64,000 bases of DNA from Pseudoxanthomonas sacheonensis (lineage in GTDB: Bacteria > Pseudomonadota > Gammaproteobacteria > Xanthomonadales > Xanthomonadaceae): assembly GCF_010093305.1 (NCBI RefSeq), contig NZ_PDWS01000011.1, positions 62,001 through 126,000 of the forward strand, given 5' to 3'. Below, in pieces: positions 52,363 through 59,773 of this stretch (within the stretch, counting starts at the first letter, position 1; each line of letters starts with the position of its first letter). The position numbers and the translations under genes are program-made. The notes under the pieces are model-generated. The model was not told the origin of the DNA. It was given only the letters and a program-made list of their open reading frames with translations, and did not search any database.

Positions 52363-53433
52363 TCAGCGTGCGCGCTTGGCCAGCCATTCGTGGATGGCGG
52401 CAGGGACTTCGCGTTGGGCGCGGCTGGAAACATAGATACCTATATGGCCACCTTTGAAACTCAACTCGGTGTAGTCGTTCGTGCCCGCAAGCTTCTGCAG
52501 CGCACGCGACGCATCGGGCGGCACCAGATGATCCTGCTCGGCGAAAATATTGAGGATGGGCATGTCCACATAGCCCAGGTCCACCGGCTCGCCGTCGATT
52601 TCGATGCCACCGTTGACGAAGCCGTTGCCCTGGTAGAACTGCTTGATGAACTGGCGGAAGGCCTCGCCCGCCAGATCGGGCGAATCGAAGATCCATTTTT
52701 CCATGCGCAGAAAATCCTCGACCGCGTGCTTGTCGTCCAGGATGTCGATGAGGCCCACGTATTTCTGCAGGTGCAGGCGGAACGGCTTCAACATCAGGTA
52801 GCTGGAGTTCATCAGGTCCGCAGGCACGTTGCCTAGCGTGTCGACGAACAGGTCCACGTCCATGTTCTGCGTCCAGTTGGACAGCATGTTGTCCGGCGTA
52901 TGGAAATCCACCGGCGTGACCATGGTGATCAGGTTCTTGACCTTCTCCGGGTGCAGCGAGGCGTAGCACAGCGAAAACGCCCCGCCCTGGCAGATGCCGA
53001 GCAGGTTGACTGCGTCCAGCCCGAAGCTACGGCGCAGATGGTCGACCGCACCGTCGATGAAACGGTTGATGTAGTCGTCCAGCATCAGGAAGCGGTCGGA
53101 GCGGTCCGGGTAGCCCCAGTCGATGATGTAGACGTCCTCTCCGCGCGCCAGCAGCCCCTTCACAAGCGAACGGTCGGACTGCAGGTCGACCATGTAGGGG
53201 CGGTTGACCAGCGCGTAGGCGATCAGCAACGGCACCCTGGCGGTAGGCGCCTGCTCGCCGACGAAGCGGTACAGCACCACCTTGCCGTCGCGCCATACTT
53301 CCTGTTTTTGGGTCGCCCCGTACTGGACATCGTCGACTTCCGGCAGGGTACGCAATCCCGCGGCAAGCTTCTGCTGCAGGATCATGGCTTCCAGCGCCAG
53401 CGCATCGGGCGTCAGGTTCAACGGTCCGTTCAT
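52363..53433 (-). CDS. phaC: Class III polyhydroxyalkanoate synthase subunit PhaC
   Basis: A 356-residue PHA synthase catalytic subunit. The lipase-like box GICQGGAFSL holds the catalytic Cys (C148), the Asp lies in AEQDHLVPPDASRALQ and the His in FKGGHIGIYVSSRAQ. The size and the neighbouring phaE mark it as class III, which makes short-chain-length polymers. It overlaps phaE by 4 nt, so the two are translated together. Confidence 0.96.
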   Translation of the reverse strand: MNGPLNLTPDALALEAMILQQKLAAGLRTLPEVDDVQYGATQKQEVWRDGKVVLYRFVGEQAPTARVPLLIAYALVNRPYMVDLQSDRSLVKGLLARGEDVYIIDWGYPDRSDRFLMLDDYINRFIDGAVDHLRRSFGLDAVNLLGICQGGAFSLCYASLHPEKVKNLITMVTPVDFHTPDNMLSNWTQNMDVDLFVDTLGNVPADLMNSSYLMLKPFRLHLQKYVGLIDILDDKHAVEDFLRMEKWIFDSPDLAGEAFRQFIKQFYQGNGFVNGGIEIDGEPVDLGYVDMPILNIFAEQDHLVPPDASRALQKLAGTNDYTELSFKGGHIGIYVSSRAQREVPAAIHEWLAKRAR

Positions 53434-54824
53434 TTACGTACCTTTTTGCCGGCATTCTTCTGCTTGCCGAGCGCGGGGCCGTCAGGAGTGTTGGCGGCGG
53501 CATAGCGCGCCACCCAATCCTTCATCGATACCACCCGGCCGTTCCCGGAGGGAGCCGAAGCGGCTTTGACGGCCGTCTTGGTCGAAACTGGCTGTTTGGC
53601 GGGCGCGTGCCTGGTCGCGGCAGCCTTGCGGCTGGGAGCGACCGCCTTCTTCGCGGCGGCTTTTTTGGGAATCTTCTTTCCGGGTACCTGCTGCTCGACG
53701 GTGGCGGGCTTTGCCGCCAGCTTGCGCGCGGCCGTTTTGCGCGGCGCGGTCCGTTTGCTCGCCGGCTTGCGCACCGGTTGCGGCTGGCGCGCGACCTTCT
53801 TGGGCAGCTTGCGGCGCGACTTGGCTTTGGCGGAAGCGGCGACGGGCTCGGGTGCGGGCACCCGGGGCGCCGGCGCTGCCCTGCGCTCGGCGGCAGGGCG
53901 CGCGCCAGCCGCGCCGGCGCGGCGCAAGGCGCGTTCCAGATCGGCGATCTTGCGGTGCGCCGAATCGATCTCGGTCCGGGTCGGCATGCCGAACAGGCCG
54001 GTCAAGTGCTCCACTTCAAGCTGGATGGCCGCGCGCAGGCGCATCTGCGCATTGGTCAGCGCGCCATAGACTTCGCGGAATTCGGCCGACAAGGCGATTT
54101 CGGCATACGCCTGCTCGGCCGAATCGATCCACAGGTCGAACAGCGCGCGCGCGCTGGTGAGCTGGCGGCCCGGCTCTTCGTGGGCGGTGAGCTTGTCCTC
54201 GAACACGTCGAAGGCGCGCTGCGCGCACTTCATCATCAGCGCATTGAATGCTTCGGTCTGGTGTTGGTAGTCCTGCTGCGCCAGCTGCAGCGCCTGCCAG
54301 CGCTCCTGGTGCTCGCGGTACTGTCCGAAAGCGGGCAAATGCTGCCAGTGCTGGGCCTGCTGCCGGAACCCCTCGAGATAGGGTTTGACCTGGTCCAGCC
54401 ACTCGTCCAGCCCATGGGCGCCCTGCCCGCGCATGGCCTTGAACAGGTTTGGGAAAAGCATGTCCGGGAAAGGATTGTCCGCGTTGGCGCCCATCGCGCG
54501 GCGCCAGGCTTGGCCGATTTCGGAAGCGCTGTTGTCCTGGCCGGCGAATTGCGCCGCCACCTGCTGCATCTGCCCGAACCACTGGCTGGCCTGCTGGTTG
54601 AAGCGCGCGACCGCATCGTTGGCCTGGCTGGGCCCGCCGGGCATCAGTTGCGTCCACCAGTCCACCGCCTGCTGCCATTGGCTGGCCGGCTGTGCAGGAG
54701 CCGCAGCGCCCAGGCCGCCCTGCCGCATCGCCTGGCCCCAGGCGCTCCAGTACTGCCGCGCCATCGCTTCGAAATCGCCCGCGTTGCCGGGCCCGCCATT
54801 GAAACCGTTGCCGAACATTTCCAA
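53430..54824 (-). CDS. phaE: Class III PHA synthase subunit PhaE with a basic C-terminal tail
   Basis: A 464-residue PhaE. The first ~310 residues are a typical PhaE body: Gln-rich helices (QWQQAVDWWTQLMPGGPSQA), RALFDLWIDSAEQAYAEIAL and FGMPTRTEIDSAHRKIADLE. From about residue 320 follows a tail of about 145 residues, rich in Lys, Arg, Ala and Pro (KSRRKLPKK, KRTAPRKTAARKLAAKP, KKIPKKAAAKKA), ending in RVVSMKDWVARYAAANTP. About a third of its central 90 residues are Lys/Arg and only one is acidic. This resembles the histone-H1-like tail of PhaF/AlgP. The start follows a normal spacing. Confidence 0.92.
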   Translation of the reverse strand: MEMFGNGFNGGPGNAGDFEAMARQYWSAWGQAMRQGGLGAAAPAQPASQWQQAVDWWTQLMPGGPSQANDAVARFNQQASQWFGQMQQVAAQFAGQDNSASEIGQAWRRAMGANADNPFPDMLFPNLFKAMRGQGAHGLDEWLDQVKPYLEGFRQQAQHWQHLPAFGQYREHQERWQALQLAQQDYQHQTEAFNALMMKCAQRAFDVFEDKLTAHEEPGRQLTSARALFDLWIDSAEQAYAEIALSAEFREVYGALTNAQMRLRAAIQLEVEHLTGLFGMPTRTEIDSAHRKIADLERALRRAGAAGARPAAERRAAPAPRVPAPEPVAASAKAKSRRKLPKKVARQPQPVRKPASKRTAPRKTAARKLAAKPATVEQQVPGKKIPKKAAAKKAVAPSRKAAATRHAPAKQPVSTKTAVKAASAPSGNGRVVSMKDWVARYAAANTPDGPALGKQKNAGKKVRK

Positions 54825-54950
54825 CCCTCCCAGGCTACTTTCCGATCATAGCAATCGGCGGTTTCCTACCGGTTATTTCTGAACGTTGCCGTCCTCAAAA
54901 CGAACTCACTCGGCATGAATCCATGCGCTGACCCAGACCGGCTCCGACCT

Positions 54951-54994
54951 TCCCTCACCCGCCTTCGGCACCCTCTCCCGTAAACGGGAGAGGG
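54951..54994. repeat. Single hairpin, family F (copy 4)
   Basis: CCCTCTCCCGTAAACGGGAGAGG preceded by CCCTCACCCGCCTTCGGCAC. It lies in the gap between pssA and phaE and is a shortened form of the family F repeat. Confidence 0.7.
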
Positions 54995-55043
54995 GTTCGA
55001 CCCCAAACTTTTCTGCCTGAATCGCGAGTATTCCCGGCTTGGT

Positions 55044-55658
55044 TCAAGGCTTGGGAATGCGTAGCGTCTTGCTGATCATCAGCGACCCGGATAGCGCGAA
55101 CACCAGCACCAGCGGATGCAACAGCCACGGGCCAAGCCGAACCGAACCGAACCACACCGAATCCCCCAGGTTGCCGCTGGTCGCGGCAGCGGCAAGCAGG
55201 ATCACCAGCAGCAGGCTGGTCGGAATGGGCGTGCCCTCGAAGTACTTCACCTTGTCGTCTTCCCCGGACAGCTGTTCGGCGGTGACGTTGTAGCGCGCCA
55301 GACGGCTGACCCCGCAGCACACGAAGTAGCTCAGCACCAGCCAGTCCCAACCGCCCTGCAACCCGCAGGCGTAGGCCAGCGCCGCCGGGGCGACGCCGAA
55401 GGAAATCACATCGGCCAGCGAGTCCAGTTCGCGGCCCAGCGTGGACGAGGACTTGCGCCAGCGCGCGATGCGTCCGTCCAGCGCATCGAATATGAAGGCC
55501 AGCGGGATCAGCGCCATGCCGGCCAGCAGGTCGCGCACCTGGCCTTCGTGCAGGTAGCGCATCGATGCGAACACCGCACCGGTGCCGCAGAAGGCATTGG
55601 CCAGGGTGAACCAGTCGGCCAGGTGGAAGTCGCGCAGCATGGAAAAATGGCGGGGCAT
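55044..55658 (-). CDS. pssA: CDP-diacylglycerol-serine O-phosphatidyltransferase
   Basis: A 204-residue integral membrane enzyme of phosphatidylserine synthesis. The CDP-alcohol phosphatidyltransferase motif DG...AR...G...D...D is seen in DALDGRIARWRKSSSTLGRE followed by LDSLADVISFG. The start at 55658 follows AAGGAACGAG and gives MPRHFSMLRDFHLADWFTLA; sequence upstream is not family-like. It sits between the PHA synthase genes and the oligomer hydrolase gene without obvious functional link. Confidence 0.92.
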   Translation of the reverse strand: MPRHFSMLRDFHLADWFTLANAFCGTGAVFASMRYLHEGQVRDLLAGMALIPLAFIFDALDGRIARWRKSSSTLGRELDSLADVISFGVAPAALAYACGLQGGWDWLVLSYFVCCGVSRLARYNVTAEQLSGEDDKVKYFEGTPIPTSLLLVILLAAAATSGNLGDSVWFGSVRLGPWLLHPLVLVFALSGSLMISKTLRIPKP

Positions 55659-55744
55659 CTCGTTCCTTCGTCCGTCGATGACGACAAGACTGCCAAAACC
55701 GGTGTTAAGACCGCAAGGCGGCAGCAAAGACCTGAGAGCGGCAT

Positions 55745-55871
55745 CGCGGGAGCGGCGTCCCGCCGCGAGCTGTTAAGCCGCCAGGAAACCTCCGAACAAT
55801 TCGTATGACAGATTGAAATGGCGCTCCACTGGCGCAAATTCAAAAGCTCGCGGCGGGACGCCGCTCCCACG
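55745..55871. repeat. Long inverted repeat, family I
   Basis: Arms of about 26 nt (GGGAGCGGCGTCCCGCCGCG and complement, ending in CGCTCCC) separated by about 75 nt. It lies between pssA and the oligomer hydrolase gene. A half copy (GTGGGAGCGGCCTCCGG) is near 46824. Confidence 0.75.
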
Positions 55872-55882
55872 TTCTGTGGCGA

Positions 55883-57736
55883 TCAGGGCTGCGCTGGAAT
55901 CGCGAATTGCCCCGCTTCCACCGCGCCAGCACCACGCGGCTTCGCTTCAATCACCGCATCCGAGGGGCGCCCGCCCTTGCCATCCAGCTGCGCGGACACC
56001 TGGTCCAGCGCGGCGTACACGTACGGGAGCACCGGCACATATCGCGCTCCGTAGGCAGGCAAGGCGAGGAAACCGTCGAAATGCTGCGCATGCCTGACCT
56101 GCCAGTAGCTGACCTCGCGCCCGGCGGCCTTGGATGCGGCCACATAAGGCGCGCTACTGAAAGCGGGCGGCACCAGCCCGTCGTCCAGGCCATGCACCAC
56201 GACCACCGGCACGCCTTTGCGCGGTACCGTAGCCTGCGTTTGCGCCACGCCCTTGGCCAAGGCAGTGCCTGCGCCGGCATCCAGCAGTCCGCGCAGGCAC
56301 TGCAATCCGGGCAGAGTGAAATCCGGCGCCGCCAGTTTGCCGTCGACGATGCCCACGCCGGCCCCGGGAGGAATGCCGCTGCCGTCGGCGAACCAGGCGT
56401 TGCGTTCGGCTTCGGTGGAGGCGCGTGCCGAGAAATCGGCATTCTGCGCGGCGAACGAATACCCGCAGGGATGTCCGCCGATGCCGGTGCGTGCATAGGC
56501 CGAGGCATAAGTCACGGCCACTGCGCGCCACAGGTCAAAGCCGACGCTCAACGCGCCGGCGGTCAACGCCTCATCGGTCCAGCCATGGCCACGCAGTTTT
56601 TCGTAAGCGTTTTTGGCCTGCGCCTGCGTATCGGCGCCGTCGATCAGTCCGGCGCTTTTCAATGCGGTGCAACGTGCGGTCCACAGCGGTTCGGCCTGCG
56701 CGCGCAACGGCGGCTGCGGCAGCGAATCGGCGGGCAGCCGCAACAGCGCGCAGGGCATCAGCAGGGCTGCTTCGGTGGTGTAGTCGTACAACGTGCGGCT
56801 GCCGGAACCGGGCATGTACACGTTCGGTTCGCCGGCGACCACCGCATCCAGCCAGTTCTCATCGGCGCCGTCGCCTGCCAGTTCGGCCGCACGCAGCACT
56901 GCGCCGCCGCCATTGGAAATACCGACCGCGATGACGCGCGTGTTGCCGAAGGTGAAAGGGCCTGCCTGCGGGAAGGCGCGGTCCAGCGATGCGAGCGCGA
57001 ATTCGGCGGCCTGCTTCACGTGCCGGCCCCAATCGGCTTCCGGATTGTCGCCGGAATGCGCATGCTTGAAGGCCACCCCGGAGGCCCCGACCGGAACCTC
57101 CGGCTGAAACGCCAAGGCATCGCCATCGCCGCCGCGCGTTCCATCCAGACGCACACCGGTGCGCGTTTCCAGGTCGTAGTAGTCGGTGCCGGCGCCCTTG
57201 TCGGTGTAGGCAACCGCACAACCCTTCGGCAATGCCCACGCACCGGCCACGGCAATGGCCCCGTAAATGCCGCGCGAGCCGGACGAAGCGGTCACCACCA
57301 CGCAGCGCTTGTCCAGGTCGAAGGCATCGGGCACCTGCGTCAGCACGCGGTGCGGCTGGCGTGCGCCAGGCACGGTGGCGAAAGCGGAGAATTCGCGCCC
57401 CGGCACGCTGGCCACGCTGCCGTAGACCTCGCCATAGCCGCCGGTCGGCGAAAGGTCGGCGATGCCGCGCCAGTTGTTCCAGATGGCGCGGCGGCGCAGC
57501 TCTTCGGCGGTCGGGTGGGCGGCGTCTGCGAACGCCGGCGGCGTCATCGCGCGCAACCCGGCTATTCCCAGCCCGGCGGTCAGCAGATCGTCGTTGTCGC
57601 GATGCGCGGTTTCCCGCTGAGGTTGGATCATCGCCGACGCCTCCTTGGCGCCACGGGCATGGGTGGTGCTGCAAGACGCGCCGATCAGGCAGGCCAGCAG
57701 CGCAGCAGCTGCGCGCAAAGACGGATTCCGGTTCAT
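55883..57736 (-). CDS. D-(-)-3-hydroxybutyrate oligomer hydrolase-like protein
   Basis: A 617-residue hydrolase with a probable lipoprotein or secretion signal (MNRNPSLRAAAALLACLIGA then SCSTT). The catalytic Ser is S274 in GISNGGGAVLRAAEL; HGLDDGLVPPAFSS and VRHAQHFDGFLAL supply the likely Asp and His. The length and pattern match 3-hydroxybutyrate-oligomer hydrolases, which split oligomers released from polyhydroxybutyrate. A PHA synthase operon lies 1 kb away. The lipobox is imperfect, so its location is uncertain. Confidence 0.85.
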   Translation of the reverse strand: MNRNPSLRAAAALLACLIGASCSTTHARGAKEASAMIQPQRETAHRDNDDLLTAGLGIAGLRAMTPPAFADAAHPTAEELRRRAIWNNWRGIADLSPTGGYGEVYGSVASVPGREFSAFATVPGARQPHRVLTQVPDAFDLDKRCVVVTASSGSRGIYGAIAVAGAWALPKGCAVAYTDKGAGTDYYDLETRTGVRLDGTRGGDGDALAFQPEVPVGASGVAFKHAHSGDNPEADWGRHVKQAAEFALASLDRAFPQAGPFTFGNTRVIAVGISNGGGAVLRAAELAGDGADENWLDAVVAGEPNVYMPGSGSRTLYDYTTEAALLMPCALLRLPADSLPQPPLRAQAEPLWTARCTALKSAGLIDGADTQAQAKNAYEKLRGHGWTDEALTAGALSVGFDLWRAVAVTYASAYARTGIGGHPCGYSFAAQNADFSARASTEAERNAWFADGSGIPPGAGVGIVDGKLAAPDFTLPGLQCLRGLLDAGAGTALAKGVAQTQATVPRKGVPVVVVHGLDDGLVPPAFSSAPYVAASKAAGREVSYWQVRHAQHFDGFLALPAYGARYVPVLPYVYAALDQVSAQLDGKGGRPSDAVIEAKPRGAGAVEAGQFAIPAQP

Positions 57737-57865
57737 GCGCCCAAGCTACCCCGCCCTGCCACCGGCGTCATCGTACTTTGGTACCACGCTTCGGGTACCT
57801 CTATGCTGGTAGGGTCTGACCACCCCACCCGCGCCGTGCGCGTCGCCCCGGAACATCCCGCCCAC

Positions 57866-58531
57866 ATGCCCAAGCTGCTGATCGCCGACGACCACCCGCT
57901 GTTCCGCGCGGCGCTGCGCGGCGCCGCCGCCGATGCGGTGGCGCAGCTCTCGGTACTGGAGGCCGAGACGCTGGACGGGGTGCTGGTTGCGCTGGAGGCC
58001 AATCCCGACATCGACCTGGTGCTGCTCGACCTGCATATGCCCGGCAACCACGGGCTGGCCGGGTTGGCGGCGATCCGCGCGCAATACCCGGAAGTGGCGG
58101 TAGTGGTGGTCTCCGCCAACGACGATCCGCGCGTGGTCCGGCGCGCGCTGGACCATGGCGCCGCCGGCTATCTGCCGAAAAGCTCGGGACTGGACGAACT
58201 GCGCGATGCGATCCGCAGCGTGCTGGCCTGCGAGCAATGGTTGCCGTCCTCGCTGCGCGCGACCGTCGCGCGTTCGCAATCCTCGCAACACGACACCGAA
58301 CTGGCCGCGCGCCTGGCCAGTCTTTCGCCGCAGCAGTTCCGCGTACTGACCCTGGTGGCCGAAGGCCTGTTGAACAAACAGATCGCCGACCGCCTGGACG
58401 TGCAGGAACGCACGGTGAAGGCGCACCTGACCGCGATCTTCGACCGCATGGGCGTACGCAACCGCACCCAGGCCGGCGTAGTGCTGCGGGAGCTGGAGCT
58501 CAGCGATCCGGCGCGGCAGATGGAAGGCTGA
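57866..58531 (+). CDS. LuxR-family response regulator (CrbR/ErdR-like)
   Basis: A 221-residue response regulator: REC domain with the phospho-acceptor D55 in LVLLDLHMPG and the DD pair in LIADDHPLF, and a C-terminal LuxR helix-turn-helix (LSPQQFRVLTLVAEGLLNKQ, IADRLDVQERTVKAHLTAIF). A hybrid kinase of CrbS type is encoded 1.2 kb away, making it the probable partner. In other Gammaproteobacteria such pairs control acetate uptake and acs. The start at 57866 is the first Met that gives the family start MPKLLIADDHP. Confidence 0.88.
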   Translation: MPKLLIADDHPLFRAALRGAAADAVAQLSVLEAETLDGVLVALEANPDIDLVLLDLHMPGNHGLAGLAAIRAQYPEVAVVVVSANDDPRVVRRALDHGAAGYLPKSSGLDELRDAIRSVLACEQWLPSSLRATVARSQSSQHDTELAARLASLSPQQFRVLTLVAEGLLNKQIADRLDVQERTVKAHLTAIFDRMGVRNRTQAGVVLRELELSDPARQMEG

Positions 58532-58983
58532 TGGTGTCCGCCTCCAATTCCCGACCCACCCTGCGCCCCGCCTGCATGGCGGATGCGGCGGAAGTCACCC
58601 GCCTTTGCGTGGAATTGGGCTACCCGGCTTCGGTGGAAGACATGACCGCACGGCTGGGGGTGGTGCTTTCCGCGGGAGACCGCCAGGTGTTCGTCGTCGA
58701 AGACGGCACCAAGCTGTTGGGCTGGATCGGCGTCGAACTGCGCACCAGCCTGGAAACCGGACGCAAGGCGGAAATAGTCGGCCTGGTGGTGGATGCCCAC
58801 GCACGGCGTTCGGGTACCGGCAGAAGGCTGGTGTCGGCGGCCGAGGACTGGGTGAGGCAACACGGTCTGGATGCGGTGATGGTGCGCTCCAATACCGTGC
58901 GCCTGGAATCGCACCCGTTCTATGAAGGCATCGGCTTCACGCGCAGGAAAAGCCAGCACGTTTATTTCAAGTTGCTGGAATAG
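58531..58983 (+). CDS. GNAT family N-acetyltransferase
   Basis: A 150-residue GNAT. The start TLRPACMADAAEVTRLCVEL and the acetyl-CoA site IVGLVVDAHARRSGTGRRLV are clear, with SHPFYEGIGFTRRKSQHVY at the end. It overlaps the regulator stop by 1 nt (TGATG), so it is translationally coupled to the response regulator. The substrate is unknown; a link to acetylation of Acs or similar enzymes is inference only. Confidence 0.92.
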   Translation: MVSASNSRPTLRPACMADAAEVTRLCVELGYPASVEDMTARLGVVLSAGDRQVFVVEDGTKLLGWIGVELRTSLETGRKAEIVGLVVDAHARRSGTGRRLVSAAEDWVRQHGLDAVMVRSNTVRLESHPFYEGIGFTRRKSQHVYFKLLE

Positions 58984-59033
58984 ATAACCCTGCAGCAAGC
59001 TTCGGGGTATTTTTCAGAGCAGAACCCCGCACG

Positions 59034-59102
59034 GTAGGGCGGGCACTGCCCGCCTGCTCTTTGGTCGCGATCCGGGAAAGCGGCGGGCAATGCCCGCCCT
59101 AC
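59034..59102. repeat. REP-like palindrome, family D (copy 1)
   Basis: GTAGGGCGGGCACTGCCCGC on the left; GGCGGGCAATGCCCGCCCTA with CTAC on the right. It lies between the GNAT and NUDIX genes. Confidence 0.85.
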
Positions 59103-59129
59103 CTTTTACGTCGCAAGCGGCCGGCGGGC

Positions 59130-59618
59130 TCAGACTCGCGAAAAGTTCCAGGAAACCATGCGTCCGTCGCGGTAAGGCATCACCCCATGGAACGCACGCG
59201 GGTCGTCGTCGAAGACCAGTGGCAGGAAATGCCGGTCCCCGTCCCACAGCGGCAATTGCATGATGTCCGCCACCGGTACCCATTCCAGCGTGCCCTCCGC
59301 GTTGCTGGCATGGGGCGTGCCGGAATACTGGGTGATTACGAACAGGAACCCCAACCAGTCCTCGCCGTTCTTGCCGAAGCCGGGCCAGCTGATTGTGCCG
59401 CGCAACGACAGCGCATCGCAGTCGATGCCGGCTTCCTCGTGGATCTCGCGGCGCATGCCGGCCACCACGTCTTCATCGCGCTCGATCTTGCCGCCCAGGC
59501 CGTTGTACTTGCCCAGGTGCTGGTCGTCGGGACGTGCGTTGCGGTGGATCAGCAGCACCTTGGAGCGATCGGGCGACAGCACATAGCCCAGAGTGGCGAC
59601 GATGGGGGTATAGGGCAT
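59130..59618 (-). CDS. NUDIX hydrolase (8-oxo-dGTP diphosphatase-like)
   Basis: A 162-residue NUDIX enzyme. The NUDIX box is GLGGKIERDEDVVAGMRREI followed by HEEAG. The first part GYVLSPDRSKVLLIHRN and YNGLGGKI point to a MutT-like sanitising diphosphatase or a related one. The start at 59618 (MPYTPIVATLGYVLSPD) is used; an upstream ATG at 59648 is possible. It lies downstream of the kinase gene on the same strand, separated by a REP cluster. Confidence 0.9.
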   Translation of the reverse strand: MPYTPIVATLGYVLSPDRSKVLLIHRNARPDDQHLGKYNGLGGKIERDEDVVAGMRREIHEEAGIDCDALSLRGTISWPGFGKNGEDWLGFLFVITQYSGTPHASNAEGTLEWVPVADIMQLPLWDGDRHFLPLVFDDDPRAFHGVMPYRDGRMVSWNFSRV

Positions 59619-59662
59619 GGAGGATGGCGCATTGCGAAAGATGCGCATTGTAAAGCGATGTC

Positions 59663-59773
59663 GTAGGGCGGGCATTGCCCGCCGGCGCACCGCCGCACGT
59701 AGGAGCGACGTGAGTCGCGAAACAGCATCTCCTCTACCGCGATGCAAGAGCCGGCGGGCAGTGCCCGCCCTAC
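59663..59773. repeat. REP-like palindrome, family D (copy 2), enclosing a family B half element
   Basis: A family D pair (GTAGGGCGGGCATTGCCCGC at the left, GGCGGGCAGTGCCCGCCCTA with CTAC at the right) flanks a single family B half (GTAGGAGCGACGTGAGTCGC at 59699). The right foot overlaps the kinase gene stop: its CTA is the TAG stop on the minus strand. Confidence 0.85.

Noticed and set aside
57756-57866. Start of the response regulator further upstream in the long open frame
   Set aside because: The sequence before MPKLLIADDHP lacks REC-domain character and overlaps the divergent oligomer hydrolase gene.
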